Assembly (NCBI GenBank): GCA_964596405.1 | Contig: CAZQSS010000006.1 | Span: forward strand, 1-33,883 | Reading direction: 5' to 3' | From: CAZQSS01 sp964596405 | GTDB taxonomy: Bacteria; Patescibacteriota; Patescibacteriia; Magasanikbacterales; UBA10003 | Length of the DNA stretch: 33,883 bases | In this document: in pieces, positions 21,542 through 28,124 of the stretch | Position numbering within the stretch: position 1 is the first letter of the stretch | How the letters are laid out: each line of letters starts with the position of its first letter | The notes under the pieces: model-generated | Seen by the model: the letters and a program-made list of their open reading frames with translations, nothing else | What the model was told of the DNA's origin: nothing | Database searches by the model: none | Made by a program: the position numbers and the translations under genes

Positions 21542-21591
21542 CTGGATGCCCGTTCCCCGCTTTCGCGAGGACAAGTTTCACGGGCATGACA
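21542..21591. repeat. Repeat family R copy 4, diverged
   Basis: CTGGATGCCCG and CGGGCATGACA form the outer arms; the loop holds a second sequence with CCCGCTTTCGCGAGG, which looks like another R fragment. It lies between dnaK and copy 3. Confidence 0.7.
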
Positions 21592-21606
21592 CAAACCAAT
21601 ACCCAA

Positions 21607-23496
21607 TTATTTTTTGTCATCCACCACTTCGCCCTCTATGGGTCCTTCATCTTTTTTGGCATCCGCGTTATCCGTTTTCGCCTCCGGAGCATCCTTTTTA
21701 GCGGCATACATCGCGGCGCCGATTTTTTGAGCGACCTGGCCCAATTCGTCAGCGGCTGTCTTAATAGCGGCCACGTCATCGCTGTCCTTTAACTTCTTTA
21801 AAGCTTCAATTTTTTCTTCAACCGATTTTTTATCATCGACCGGCACTTTATCGCCATACTCGCGGAGCATTTTCTCCGTGGTATAAATCATGGTGTCGGC
21901 GATGTTTTTGGTTTCAATCGTTTCTTGTTTTTTCTTATCTTCTTCCGCGTGCAGTTCGGCTTCCTTCTTCATTTTTTCCACTTCATCTTTAGATAAACCC
22001 GATGACGCGGTAATAGTAATCTTTTGCTCTTTGCCCGTGGCTTTGTCAGCCGCGCTGACCTCTAAAATGCCGTTGGCATTGATGTCAAACTTCACTTCTA
22101 CCTGGGGCACGCCGCGCGGCGCCGGCGGCAAGCCGGAGAGAATAAATTTGCCGAGCGTTTTGTTGTCAGAGGCCATGGGGCGTTCGCCCTGGAGGACATT
22201 GATTTCTACGCTGGTTTGGCTGTCAGCCGCGGTTGAAAATGTTTGCGACTTGGAAGTTGGGATAGTGGTGTTGCGCGGGATTAAAACCGTCATCACACTA
22301 CCCAAAGTTTCCAAACCCAAAGAAAGCGGAGTAACATCTAAAAGCAACACGTCTTTAACCTCACCTTTGAGGACCGCGCCTTGCACAGCCGCGCCCACCG
22401 CCACCACTTCGTCCGGATTGACCGAGATGTTGGGTTTTTTGGCAAAGTATTTCTCTACCGTGCTGTAAACCAAAGGCATGCGGGTCATACCGCCCACCAT
22501 CACTACTTCATTGAGGTCGCCGGTACCGAGCTTGGCATCAGCCAAAGCTTTTTTCACCGGTTCCAAAGTTTTTTGGACTAACTCGCCCACCAACTCTTCC
22601 AGCTTGGCGCGAGTGAGTTTCATGACCAGATGCTTGGGGCCGGCGGCGTCAGAAGTGATAAACGGCTGGTTGATTTCCGTTTCCTGACTGGTGGAAAGTT
22701 CCACCTTGGCTTTTTCTGCCGCTTCTTTAATGCGTTGCAAAGATAAATTATCTTTGGATAAATCAATACCCTGATCTTTTTTAAATTCGGTCAAAATCCA
22801 TTCCATGATGCGCTGGTCAAAATCATCACCGCCCAAGTGCGTATCACCGTTGGTAGAAAGGACTTGGACCGTGTCCGGCGCCACTTCCAAAATGGAAATA
22901 TCAAAGGTGCCACCGCCCAAATCATAGACCGCGATTTTTTGATTAACTTTCTTATCAAAGCCGTAAGCTAACGCCGCGGCCGTCGGTTCGTTGATAATGC
23001 GCAGGACTTTAAGACCGGCAATTTCACCCGCGTCTTTGGTCGCCTGCCGTTGAGCGTCGTCAAAATAAGCCGGCACGGTAATCACCGCTTCGGTAATCTT
23101 TTCACCGGTTTTTTCTTCGGCATCAGACTTCATCTTTCCCAAAATCATCGCCGAAATTTCTTGCGGGCTGTATTCCTTGCCTTGCATCAAAACTTTGACG
23201 CCTTCGCCGGACTTGACCAGCTTGAACGGCATATTTTTTAAGTCGCGCTGAACTTCCGCGTCGCTAAAACGACGGCCAATCAAACGCTTAATGGAATAAA
23301 GCGTATTTTCCGGATTGGTGACAGCCTGGCGCTTAGCTAAAAGCCCAACCAATCTTTCGCCGTTTTTAGATACGGCCACCACCGACGGGGTCGTTCTCGC
23401 GCCTTCTTTGTTTTCTAACACCTTGGGCTGGCCACCTTCCACCACCGACATGCAGGAGAAAGTAGTTCCCAAATCGATTCCGAGTACTTTTGACAT
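21607..23496 (-). CDS. dnaK: Chaperone protein DnaK (Hsp70)
   Basis: DnaK of 629 aa with the full Hsp70 layout. The nucleotide-binding domain starts GIDLGTTFSCMSVVEGG and has VYDLGGGTFDISILE and MVGGMTRMP; the linker has DVLLLDVTPLSLG; the substrate-binding domain and helical lid follow, ending in an acidic EGEVVDDKK tail. It folds client proteins by ATP cycles with DnaJ and GrpE. The leader holds only ATTATTCATAATTC-type simple repeats with no clear Shine-Dalgarno site or CIRCE copy, so expression probably depends on the hrcA promoter or an unseen one. Confidence 0.98.
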   Translation of the reverse strand: MSKVLGIDLGTTFSCMSVVEGGQPKVLENKEGARTTPSVVAVSKNGERLVGLLAKRQAVTNPENTLYSIKRLIGRRFSDAEVQRDLKNMPFKLVKSGEGVKVLMQGKEYSPQEISAMILGKMKSDAEEKTGEKITEAVITVPAYFDDAQRQATKDAGEIAGLKVLRIINEPTAAALAYGFDKKVNQKIAVYDLGGGTFDISILEVAPDTVQVLSTNGDTHLGGDDFDQRIMEWILTEFKKDQGIDLSKDNLSLQRIKEAAEKAKVELSTSQETEINQPFITSDAAGPKHLVMKLTRAKLEELVGELVQKTLEPVKKALADAKLGTGDLNEVVMVGGMTRMPLVYSTVEKYFAKKPNISVNPDEVVAVGAAVQGAVLKGEVKDVLLLDVTPLSLGLETLGSVMTVLIPRNTTIPTSKSQTFSTAADSQTSVEINVLQGERPMASDNKTLGKFILSGLPPAPRGVPQVEVKFDINANGILEVSAADKATGKEQKITITASSGLSKDEVEKMKKEAELHAEEDKKKQETIETKNIADTMIYTTEKMLREYGDKVPVDDKKSVEEKIEALKKLKDSDDVAAIKTAADELGQVAQKIGAAMYAAKKDAPEAKTDNADAKKDEGPIEGEVVDDKK

Positions 23497-23534
23497 ATGT
23501 GTATATGAATTATGAATAATGAATTAAGAATTAT

Positions 23535-24653
23535 TTAACTTTTTAACTTTAACTTTAACTCTGAAACGGGTCTTTTAAATGATCTTTCCACCCTAATTAC
23601 ACTATCAATCAAAAAATCGTTAATTTTTTTCCAATACTCCTTATCAAAAGCGTTTACTCCATCCAATTGATATTTAATTCTTGCTGTAATCTTGTCGTCC
23701 ATTCTCTCCCAAACCAACGGCCCGCCAAAGTCCTTTTCTATTACACTTTTTAAATTATAGAGAAAATCAAATGCTTTTTTGTTTTCGTCTCTACTGCCGC
23801 GATTTATAAATATTTCTGTCCGAGCATACTTTTGAGTCACAACGAGATTTATACTTACTCCGCTCATTCCTAACGACCCCGGAATCCAAGCATCTTTACT
23901 TGGGCTGACGTTCGCAAATATTGATGTTTTGTTACTTGCTTCTCTTATAAATTGGGTCCAAAATTCGTATCTCTTGTGGTGCCTATTTTTCATTTCTTCT
24001 TGTGTGGACAATTCATCTAAATTTTTATTAGCCATACTTATAACATAATCCTCGGCGTTTTTCATTGGAATAATTTGCTCGGCATTAAAAATCAACTCGT
24101 CTTTAAATTTATATACCGACGCCTGGAAGCATTGTATTCTTAAGCCGTAATTCAAAAGCCAAAGCACGGTGGAAGTTACTTCTCTACGAAAATTTCCTGA
24201 TACCAATATTATTCTCTGCGAATTTCCATTATTAAGGTTGTTTTCATAATCAGAATCACCAAAAAATTCTTCTAATACGTCCTCCGCAGTCTTTTCAATG
24301 CCGTTACCCTTCAAATATTGATTAAAAATATCTACTATATTCTTATTATTCAAACTTGAACAATACGAAGCATACTTTAATGCCTGCCAAACAACATCTC
24401 TACCAGAACTATCGAGTTTGTTTTCTATGATTACAAGATTACCTTGTTTGTCCAATGCCAACAAATCTAATCTCTCTTGAGTGTCTTGAAACCCGTCAAA
24501 TTCTTTCTGAATAATTAGTAACTCTTCACCAAAAACACCTTGCGTATTAGCTATCCATTCTTGCAAATCTTGTCTCTCCCGCAAGCCCACAGACTTAAAT
24601 GTGGCATGTTCTAATGGTTTAAGAATTTTTTGTTCTTTATCAAATATGTACAT
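23535..24653 (-). CDS. NucS-like PD-(D/E)XK nuclease with DUF4268 domain
   Basis: A protein of 372 aa. The N-terminal part has RLDLLALDKQGNLVIIENK with D63, E77 and K79 in a PD-(D/E)XK arrangement, then VVWQALKYASYC, as in NucS/RecB-like nucleases. The C-terminal part (about 220-355), starting near YEFWTQFIREAS, matches DUF4268. Proteins of this layout are predicted DNA endonucleases, sometimes near defence genes. The gene is more AT-rich than its neighbours and splits the heat-shock cluster between hsp20 and dnaK, which points to acquisition. Its last residues (ELKLKLKS) are encoded by a simple TTTAAC repeat that may have replaced the original end. Confidence 0.85.
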   Translation of the reverse strand: MYIFDKEQKILKPLEHATFKSVGLRERQDLQEWIANTQGVFGEELLIIQKEFDGFQDTQERLDLLALDKQGNLVIIENKLDSSGRDVVWQALKYASYCSSLNNKNIVDIFNQYLKGNGIEKTAEDVLEEFFGDSDYENNLNNGNSQRIILVSGNFRREVTSTVLWLLNYGLRIQCFQASVYKFKDELIFNAEQIIPMKNAEDYVISMANKNLDELSTQEEMKNRHHKRYEFWTQFIREASNKTSIFANVSPSKDAWIPGSLGMSGVSINLVVTQKYARTEIFINRGSRDENKKAFDFLYNLKSVIEKDFGGPLVWERMDDKITARIKYQLDGVNAFDKEYWKKINDFLIDSVIRVERSFKRPVSELKLKLKS

Positions 24654-24702
24654 AAAATAATTTTTTATTTAATCCTAAATTATGCCAATTTCTCCTCCCG
24701 AT

Positions 24703-24793
24703 TCAATCCCGCCAGTGGCGGACTGCGTTCGGATGGACAAATTTTAGATCCTTCGGTCGCCTTGGGCGGCCTCAGGACGACACTGTGTGTCGT
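24703..24793. repeat. GC-rich hairpin and TCCTGAG-type repeats
   Basis: Contains CCCGCCAGTGGCGG, then on the - strand TCCTGAGGCCGCC..GGCGACCGAAGGATC (the family of the repeat at 16624) and a perfect ACGACAC-TGT-GTGTCGT hairpin. No gene fits in 24654-24843. Confidence 0.6.
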
Positions 24794-24808
24794 TTTACTT
24801 CAACTAAC

Positions 24809-24837
24809 TTGACAAACTATTTATCGTATGGTATAAT
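24809..24837 (+). promoter_or_regulatory. Orphan consensus promoter
   Basis: TTGACA (24809-24814), 17-bp spacer, TATAAT (24832-24837): a perfect consensus. No gene follows on this strand, only the hairpin at 24853-24899. Confidence 0.88.
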
Positions 24838-24843
24838 ATAATT

Positions 24844-24899
24844 AATCACGATGAGAGGCTACCCAAAGGGTTCGTCCCGCGGCTATGCCTCTCTTTTTT
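24844..24899 (+). ncRNA. Candidate small RNA, about 55 nt
   Basis: Transcription from the orphan promoter would start near 24844 and stop at an intrinsic terminator: GAGAGGC (24853-24859) pairs with GCCTCTC (24887-24893), followed by six T. The 27-nt loop contains an ACCC-AAA-GGGT hairpin and a CCCGCGG segment. No T-run exists on the other strand, so this is not the terminator of the - strand genes. A start codon in the stem could open a short peptide, but it would read through the terminator. No known RNA family is recognised. Confidence 0.5.
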
Positions 24900-25107
24900 A
24901 TTTTTTATCGCCTTTCTTAACTACTTTAACATTGACCTTTTTCCCGACGGCTTCCGGCGATTTGGGGGCGCGGATTTTGAGGAGGCCGTTTTCAAACTCG
25001 GCCGAGACCTTGTCCTCCTGCACTTTGGCCGGCAAAGCGACTTGGCGGTAAAAAGACCCGCCGCGGACTTCTTTGCGATAATAATTTTTATCTTTACTCT
25101 CCTCCAA
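24898..25107 (-). pseudogene. Truncated second copy of hsp20 (3' half)
   Basis: The 69-aa reading frame repeats the C-terminal half of the Hsp20 at 25924-26358 almost exactly, from KNYYRKEVRGGSFYRQ to the VKKGDKK end, with A-V and V-I differences. About ten base changes separate the ~190-bp copies. The first half of the alpha-crystallin domain is missing, so it is unlikely to work alone. Its first codons are the end of the 272-aa gene, with which it overlaps. The two hsp20 segments are direct repeats around that gene. Confidence 0.85.
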
Positions 25108-25912
25108 AGTAGCCCGTTTCTTTTAAATACTCTATAAAACGTTCTCCCAGTTTATCAACCTCATCTGAATCGGCCATCGCTAATTTATAGTATAATTCCG
25201 CAATTTTTGTTTTGTCTTTAATAACTTTTTTTAAATCCTGATCGTTGCCAACGCCCACTTCCGCGTCCAATCCGCTGACCGACCCGATAGTATATCCTCC
25301 GCCCTCTTCGGCCATGACTTTTACCGAAAACGGTATGCTGTCCGGATCGGTTAATTTACCGGTTGAAATATTATAATGCCAGCTGTCCACCTTATCTAAT
25401 TCAAAACCGGGGAGTTCTTTAGAAAAATAATCATTTAGTCTTTGATAATTTTCGGGCGTAGCGGTTTCTATTTTAGGTAGGGTCTGATCCCTATAAACGT
25501 ATGATATCCGACCCTCTTCGTCCTCAACCGACTCCACCAAATAACGGCCGGATTGCACAAATTTTGCTTCCGTCGGATTTTCCCTTTGGTCGCCATTTTC
25601 TTTTGCGTCTTTTAAAATATCTGCCAGATAAACTAAGGCCTTAATACCTTCTAGCAAATCCTTCTTTTGTTCCAAAGAGTCGGACACGTCTTTATCAGTT
25701 AGACGATATTCGTGTTTAGTTTCTTCAACCGACGCCGCTTTTTCAGACATCTTATAACCGGACGCGAGAAGACCCGTCATCAATCCTAACATTACCGTCC
25801 ACTTATTCAAAAATAGCTGGCGTAAATTTTTCTTTTCTTTTTCCCGCGGCGTTTCTTTTTTCACCTCTTTGGGTTCTGAAAAACCCGGATGGCCGCCTCT
25901 TTCAAAAGACAT
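25094..25912 (-). CDS. Unknown anchored protein between two hsp20 segments
   Basis: A protein of 272 aa with a charged N-terminus, one weak membrane segment (about 36-52, KWTVMLGLMTGLLASGY) and a large acidic soluble part. It contains SGRYLVESVEDEEGRISYVY (about 119-138) and a GGYTIGSVSGLDAEVGVG segment; the C-terminus is helical. I do not recognise a family. It begins 11 bases after hsp20 and ends exactly where the hsp20 duplicate begins, so it came in with, or caused, the duplication. It may be co-expressed with the heat-shock genes. Confidence 0.75.
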   Translation of the reverse strand: MSFERGGHPGFSEPKEVKKETPREKEKKNLRQLFLNKWTVMLGLMTGLLASGYKMSEKAASVEETKHEYRLTDKDVSDSLEQKKDLLEGIKALVYLADILKDAKENGDQRENPTEAKFVQSGRYLVESVEDEEGRISYVYRDQTLPKIETATPENYQRLNDYFSKELPGFELDKVDSWHYNISTGKLTDPDSIPFSVKVMAEEGGGYTIGSVSGLDAEVGVGNDQDLKKVIKDKTKIAELYYKLAMADSDEVDKLGERFIEYLKETGYFGGE

Positions 25913-25923
25913 AATTATTTCTT

Positions 25924-26358
25924 TTATTTTTTATCACCTTTCTTAACTATTTTAACATTAACCTTTTTTCCATCGGCTTCCGGCGATTTGGGGGCGCGGA
26001 TTTTGAGGAGGCCGTTTTCAAACTCGGCCGAGACCTTATCCTCCTGCACTTTGGCCGGCAAAGCGACTTGGCGGTAAAAAGAACCGCCGCGAACTTCTTT
26101 GCGATAATAATTTTTCTCGTCCACTTCGGTTTCTTTTTTGCTCTCGCCCTTAATGGTTAAAACGCCATTTTGAACGGAAACCTCAACATTTTTGGGGTCA
26201 ATGCCGGCGAGTGGTGTTTCCACCATTACACTATCTTTGGTTTCGTAAACATCAATGGCTGGGGCAAAACCCTGAACTCCGCCTTCGGCGGAAAACATTT
26301 TATCCATCTCATCCGCCCAAGAAGGCATCAGAAACGGGGACCATTTAACGATAGACAT
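25924..26358 (-). CDS. Small heat-shock protein Hsp20
   Basis: An Hsp20/alpha-crystallin protein of 144 aa. A short N-terminal arm is followed by the alpha-crystallin domain: APAIDVYETKDSVMVETPLAGI (about 31-52), VEVSVQNGVLTIKG, GSFYRQVALPAKV and the consensus AEFENGLLKI (about 115-124), then a basic tail. These proteins hold unfolded clients for DnaK. An AGGAG Shine-Dalgarno precedes the ATG, unlike most neighbours. It lies downstream of grpE in the heat-shock cluster and has a truncated copy at 24898-25107. Confidence 0.95.
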   Translation of the reverse strand: MSIVKWSPFLMPSWADEMDKMFSAEGGVQGFAPAIDVYETKDSVMVETPLAGIDPKNVEVSVQNGVLTIKGESKKETEVDEKNYYRKEVRGGSFYRQVALPAKVQEDKVSAEFENGLLKIRAPKSPEADGKKVNVKIVKKGDKK

Positions 26359-26417
26359 AATTCCTGCTCCTTTGCTTCCCGGATTTAAGGAAAGCGTTAA
26401 AATAAATAAAATACTTC

Positions 26418-26541
26418 TTTAATTTCAAAGCTCAAATGACAAAGTTCAAATCAATGCTTAAAGCTCTAATTTCAAATTTTTGACATTTGGACTTTGTCCC
26501 GCCACGGCGGGATTGCTTTGACATTTGGATTTTGAAATTTG
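26418..26541. repeat. AT-rich dispersed repeat (family T) with a GC hairpin
   Basis: Between hsp20 and grpE. Shares the CAAATCAATGCTTAAAGCTC block with 19051-19110; its ends, TTTCAAAGCTCAAATGACAAA and the inverted TTTGAAATTTGAAC, are loosely complementary. A TCCCGCC-ACG-GGCGGGA-type hairpin sits inside near 26500. Confidence 0.65.
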
Positions 26542-26544
26542 AAC

Positions 26545-27078
26545 TTATTTGGAAATGATAACTTTGGCCGCTTTGACTACTTTATCGCCCATTTTATATC
26601 CGCCGGTGATTTCCCGAATGATTATACCAGGTTGTCGGAACGAAGTGGAGACCCCGTCGGATGACGGGGTAGCCTCTTCACCGGCCGCCTCGTGCAAATT
26701 GGGGTCAAATTTTTCCCCCACCGTCTTGATTTCTTCAACCCCCAAGTCTTTCAATGCCGAAGCAAATTGATTCTTTACGTGTTTTACTCCCTCAAGCCAG
26801 GGATTATTTTGTCCTAATTCCTGATTCATAATTCCTGATTCCTGGACGGCCTTCTTTAAATTCTCATAAACCTCTAAAAAATCCAACGCGGCCATGCCCC
26901 GGGCAAACTGCGCCATTTCGGATTTTTCCTTGGCTGTTTCTTTTTTCAAATTGTCATAATCCGCCAGCGCCCGCTTCCATTTTTCTTCATAATCAACTTT
27001 GAGCGGTTCAACCGGTGGAGCAGCTTTCACTTCTTGAAATTGGTTTTCATCCTGTTGAATGTTTTGGTCGTCTGTCAT
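26545..27078 (-). CDS. grpE: Nucleotide exchange factor GrpE
   Basis: GrpE of 177 aa, which releases ADP from DnaK. An acidic N-terminus, a long helix (YEEKWKRALADYDNLKKETA, about 30-49) and the C-terminal beta domain (FDPNLHEAAGEE, then IREITGGYKMGDKVVKAAKVIISK) are typical. Two segments look repeat-derived: IMNQELGQNN (26810-26850, an ATTCCTGATTCATAATT repeat) between helices, and TPSSDGVSTS, where a perfect ACCCCGTC/GACGGGGT hairpin (26651-26670) is read in frame. It lies between hrcA and hsp20. Confidence 0.95.
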   Translation of the reverse strand: MTDDQNIQQDENQFQEVKAAPPVEPLKVDYEEKWKRALADYDNLKKETAKEKSEMAQFARGMAALDFLEVYENLKKAVQESGIMNQELGQNNPWLEGVKHVKNQFASALKDLGVEEIKTVGEKFDPNLHEAAGEEATPSSDGVSTSFRQPGIIIREITGGYKMGDKVVKAAKVIISK

Positions 27079-27084
27079 ATTTTA

Positions 27085-27206
27085 CAAAACACAGATACAC
27101 AGATTTATACGAATGTCACAGATCACAGATCATTATCCACATGATCACAAACTTGTCCTGTAATCTGTGATCTGTGTATTCGCAATCCTATCTGTGGATC
27201 TGTGTT
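27085..27206. repeat. CACAGATCACAGAT repeats between hrcA and grpE
   Basis: Short CACAGAT units on the left and the inverse ATCTGTG units on the right form a long imperfect palindrome around 27120-27175. Nothing else is seen in the gap. Confidence 0.75.
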
Positions 27207-27888
27207 AAATTAGTTCTTTTACAAAATTAATAATAGACAAATTCTTTTCATAATCCATCCGCATCGGACCGAGGATGCCAAAAAAACCTTCGGAGCCAAA
27301 CGGCGTGGCGACAAAACTGCACTGGTTGCCGAAAGGATTATTACTGCCAATTAAAATATGTTCTTGGCGGCTGACCAAATCAATAATCTGCGGCAGAACT
27401 TGTTCTGATTTATCCAAAATCTGCGAAACCGAAGTGACGGATACGCGGTCAACAAATTCCGGCTTGGCAAATAAATTAGACAGACCGGTAAAATAAAGGT
27501 TGTTGGGATTAAAAGCGACAATTACCGCCTCGGTAGCAAACTCCGCAATTTTTTGCGCCAAATTTTTCACCGCCCGTTCGCTCCGCCTCTCCGGCGGACA
27601 GGCCCGCTTCATGGCCGCTTCAAACACTTTTTTTTCTTCGTCGCTCAACACCACGTCTTTGATAAAATTACTGACGTAAAAAAAATAACCTTTTTCCGTG
27701 GGCACGCGGCCGGCCGAAGTATGCGGCTGAAAAATAAAACCGGACTCTTCCAATTCTACCATTTCATTGCGAACGGTAGCGGATGAAACCTGAATATCCC
27801 GCGCCAGCTTTAAAGAGCCGACGGGTTCAGCGGTTTTTATGTATTCTTGAATAATTTTCTGGAGCAATTTTTCCTGACGCGAGAGCAT
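27205..27888 (-). CDS. hrcA: Heat-inducible transcription repressor HrcA (short form)
   Basis: HrcA binds the CIRCE element and represses heat-shock genes until GroEL is titrated away by unfolded protein. The N-terminal winged helix (LLQKIIQEYIKTAEPVGS, then SATVRNEMVELEESGFI, TSAGRVPTEKGY) and the C-terminal end (FGILGPMRMDYEKNLSIINFV) are both present, but the protein is 227 aa, about 110 shorter than the usual ~340, so the central dimer/insertion region is reduced. Around residue 97 the peptide CPPERRSER comes from an in-frame TCCGCC/GGCGGA hairpin (27582-27598). A perfect CIRCE lies in its own leader, so it should repress itself. Confidence 0.95.
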   Translation of the reverse strand: MLSRQEKLLQKIIQEYIKTAEPVGSLKLARDIQVSSATVRNEMVELEESGFIFQPHTSAGRVPTEKGYFFYVSNFIKDVVLSDEEKKVFEAAMKRACPPERRSERAVKNLAQKIAEFATEAVIVAFNPNNLYFTGLSNLFAKPEFVDRVSVTSVSQILDKSEQVLPQIIDLVSRQEHILIGSNNPFGNQCSFVATPFGSEGFFGILGPMRMDYEKNLSIINFVKELI

Positions 27889-27901
27889 ATATTTATTGTG
27901 T

Positions 27902-27961
27902 TGTCATTCCCGTGAAAACGGGAATCCAGCGACTGGATCCCGCATCAAGTGCGGGATGACA
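27902..27961. repeat. Repeat family R copy 5, in the hrcA leader
   Basis: TGTCATTCCCG..CGGGAATCCAG, a 3-bp spacer, then CTGGATCCCG..CGGGATGACA. It lies between the CIRCE element and the hrcA start codon, so it is part of the heat-shock mRNA leader. Confidence 0.92.
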
Positions 27962-27967
27962 GTTGAA

Positions 27968-27994
27968 TTAGCACTCTGAATATACGAGTGCTAA
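27968..27994. promoter_or_regulatory. CIRCE element (HrcA operator)
   Basis: TTAGCACTC (27968-27976), nine bases, GAGTGCTAA (27986-27994): a perfect match to the CIRCE consensus. It lies immediately downstream of the -10 box of the hrcA promoter. Confidence 0.98.
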
Positions 27995-27998
27995 ATTC

Positions 27999-28027
27999 AG
28001 TATACATCAAGTTTAAATAAATGTCAA
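27999..28027 (-). promoter_or_regulatory. Promoter of the heat-shock operon
   Basis: TTGACA (28022-28027) and TATACT (27999-28004), 17 bp apart on the - strand; the CIRCE starts four bases after the -10 box, so HrcA would block initiation. Confidence 0.92.
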
Positions 28028-28039
28028 GCGTCTTACCCT

Positions 28040-28080
28040 TTTCAACCTCACCCAGCCTCTCCTTTCTAAGGAGAGGAGGG
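28040..28080. repeat. Repeat family P, half unit (copy 6)
   Basis: TCAACCTCACCCAGCC followed by CTCTCCTTT..AAGGAGAG. It lies between the heat-shock promoter and the SDR terminator. Confidence 0.75.
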
Positions 28081-28082
28081 AC

Positions 28083-28118
28083 AAAAAAACGACCGACTAC
28101 TGTTAAGTAATCGGTCGT
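28083..28118 (-). terminator. Terminator of the DMT-SDR operon
   Basis: ACGACCGACTAC (28089-28100) pairs with GTAATCGGTCGT (28107-28118), with one mismatch; seven T follow on the - strand. Confidence 0.9.
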
Positions 28119-28124
28119 ATCTGA

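Noticed and set aside
21890..22468. 192-aa + strand open frame
   Set aside because: Antisense shadow of dnaK with no start signal or family resemblance.
24853..24893. tRNA-like element because of GGGTTCGTCCC
   Set aside because: No acceptor, D or anticodon arms; the region is too short. No tRNA or rRNA was seen in the window.
24851..25051. 66-aa + strand open frame after the orphan promoter
   Set aside because: It must read through an intrinsic terminator and then runs antisense to the hsp20 fragment; the similar frame at 25889-26077 is only the second copy of that antisense.
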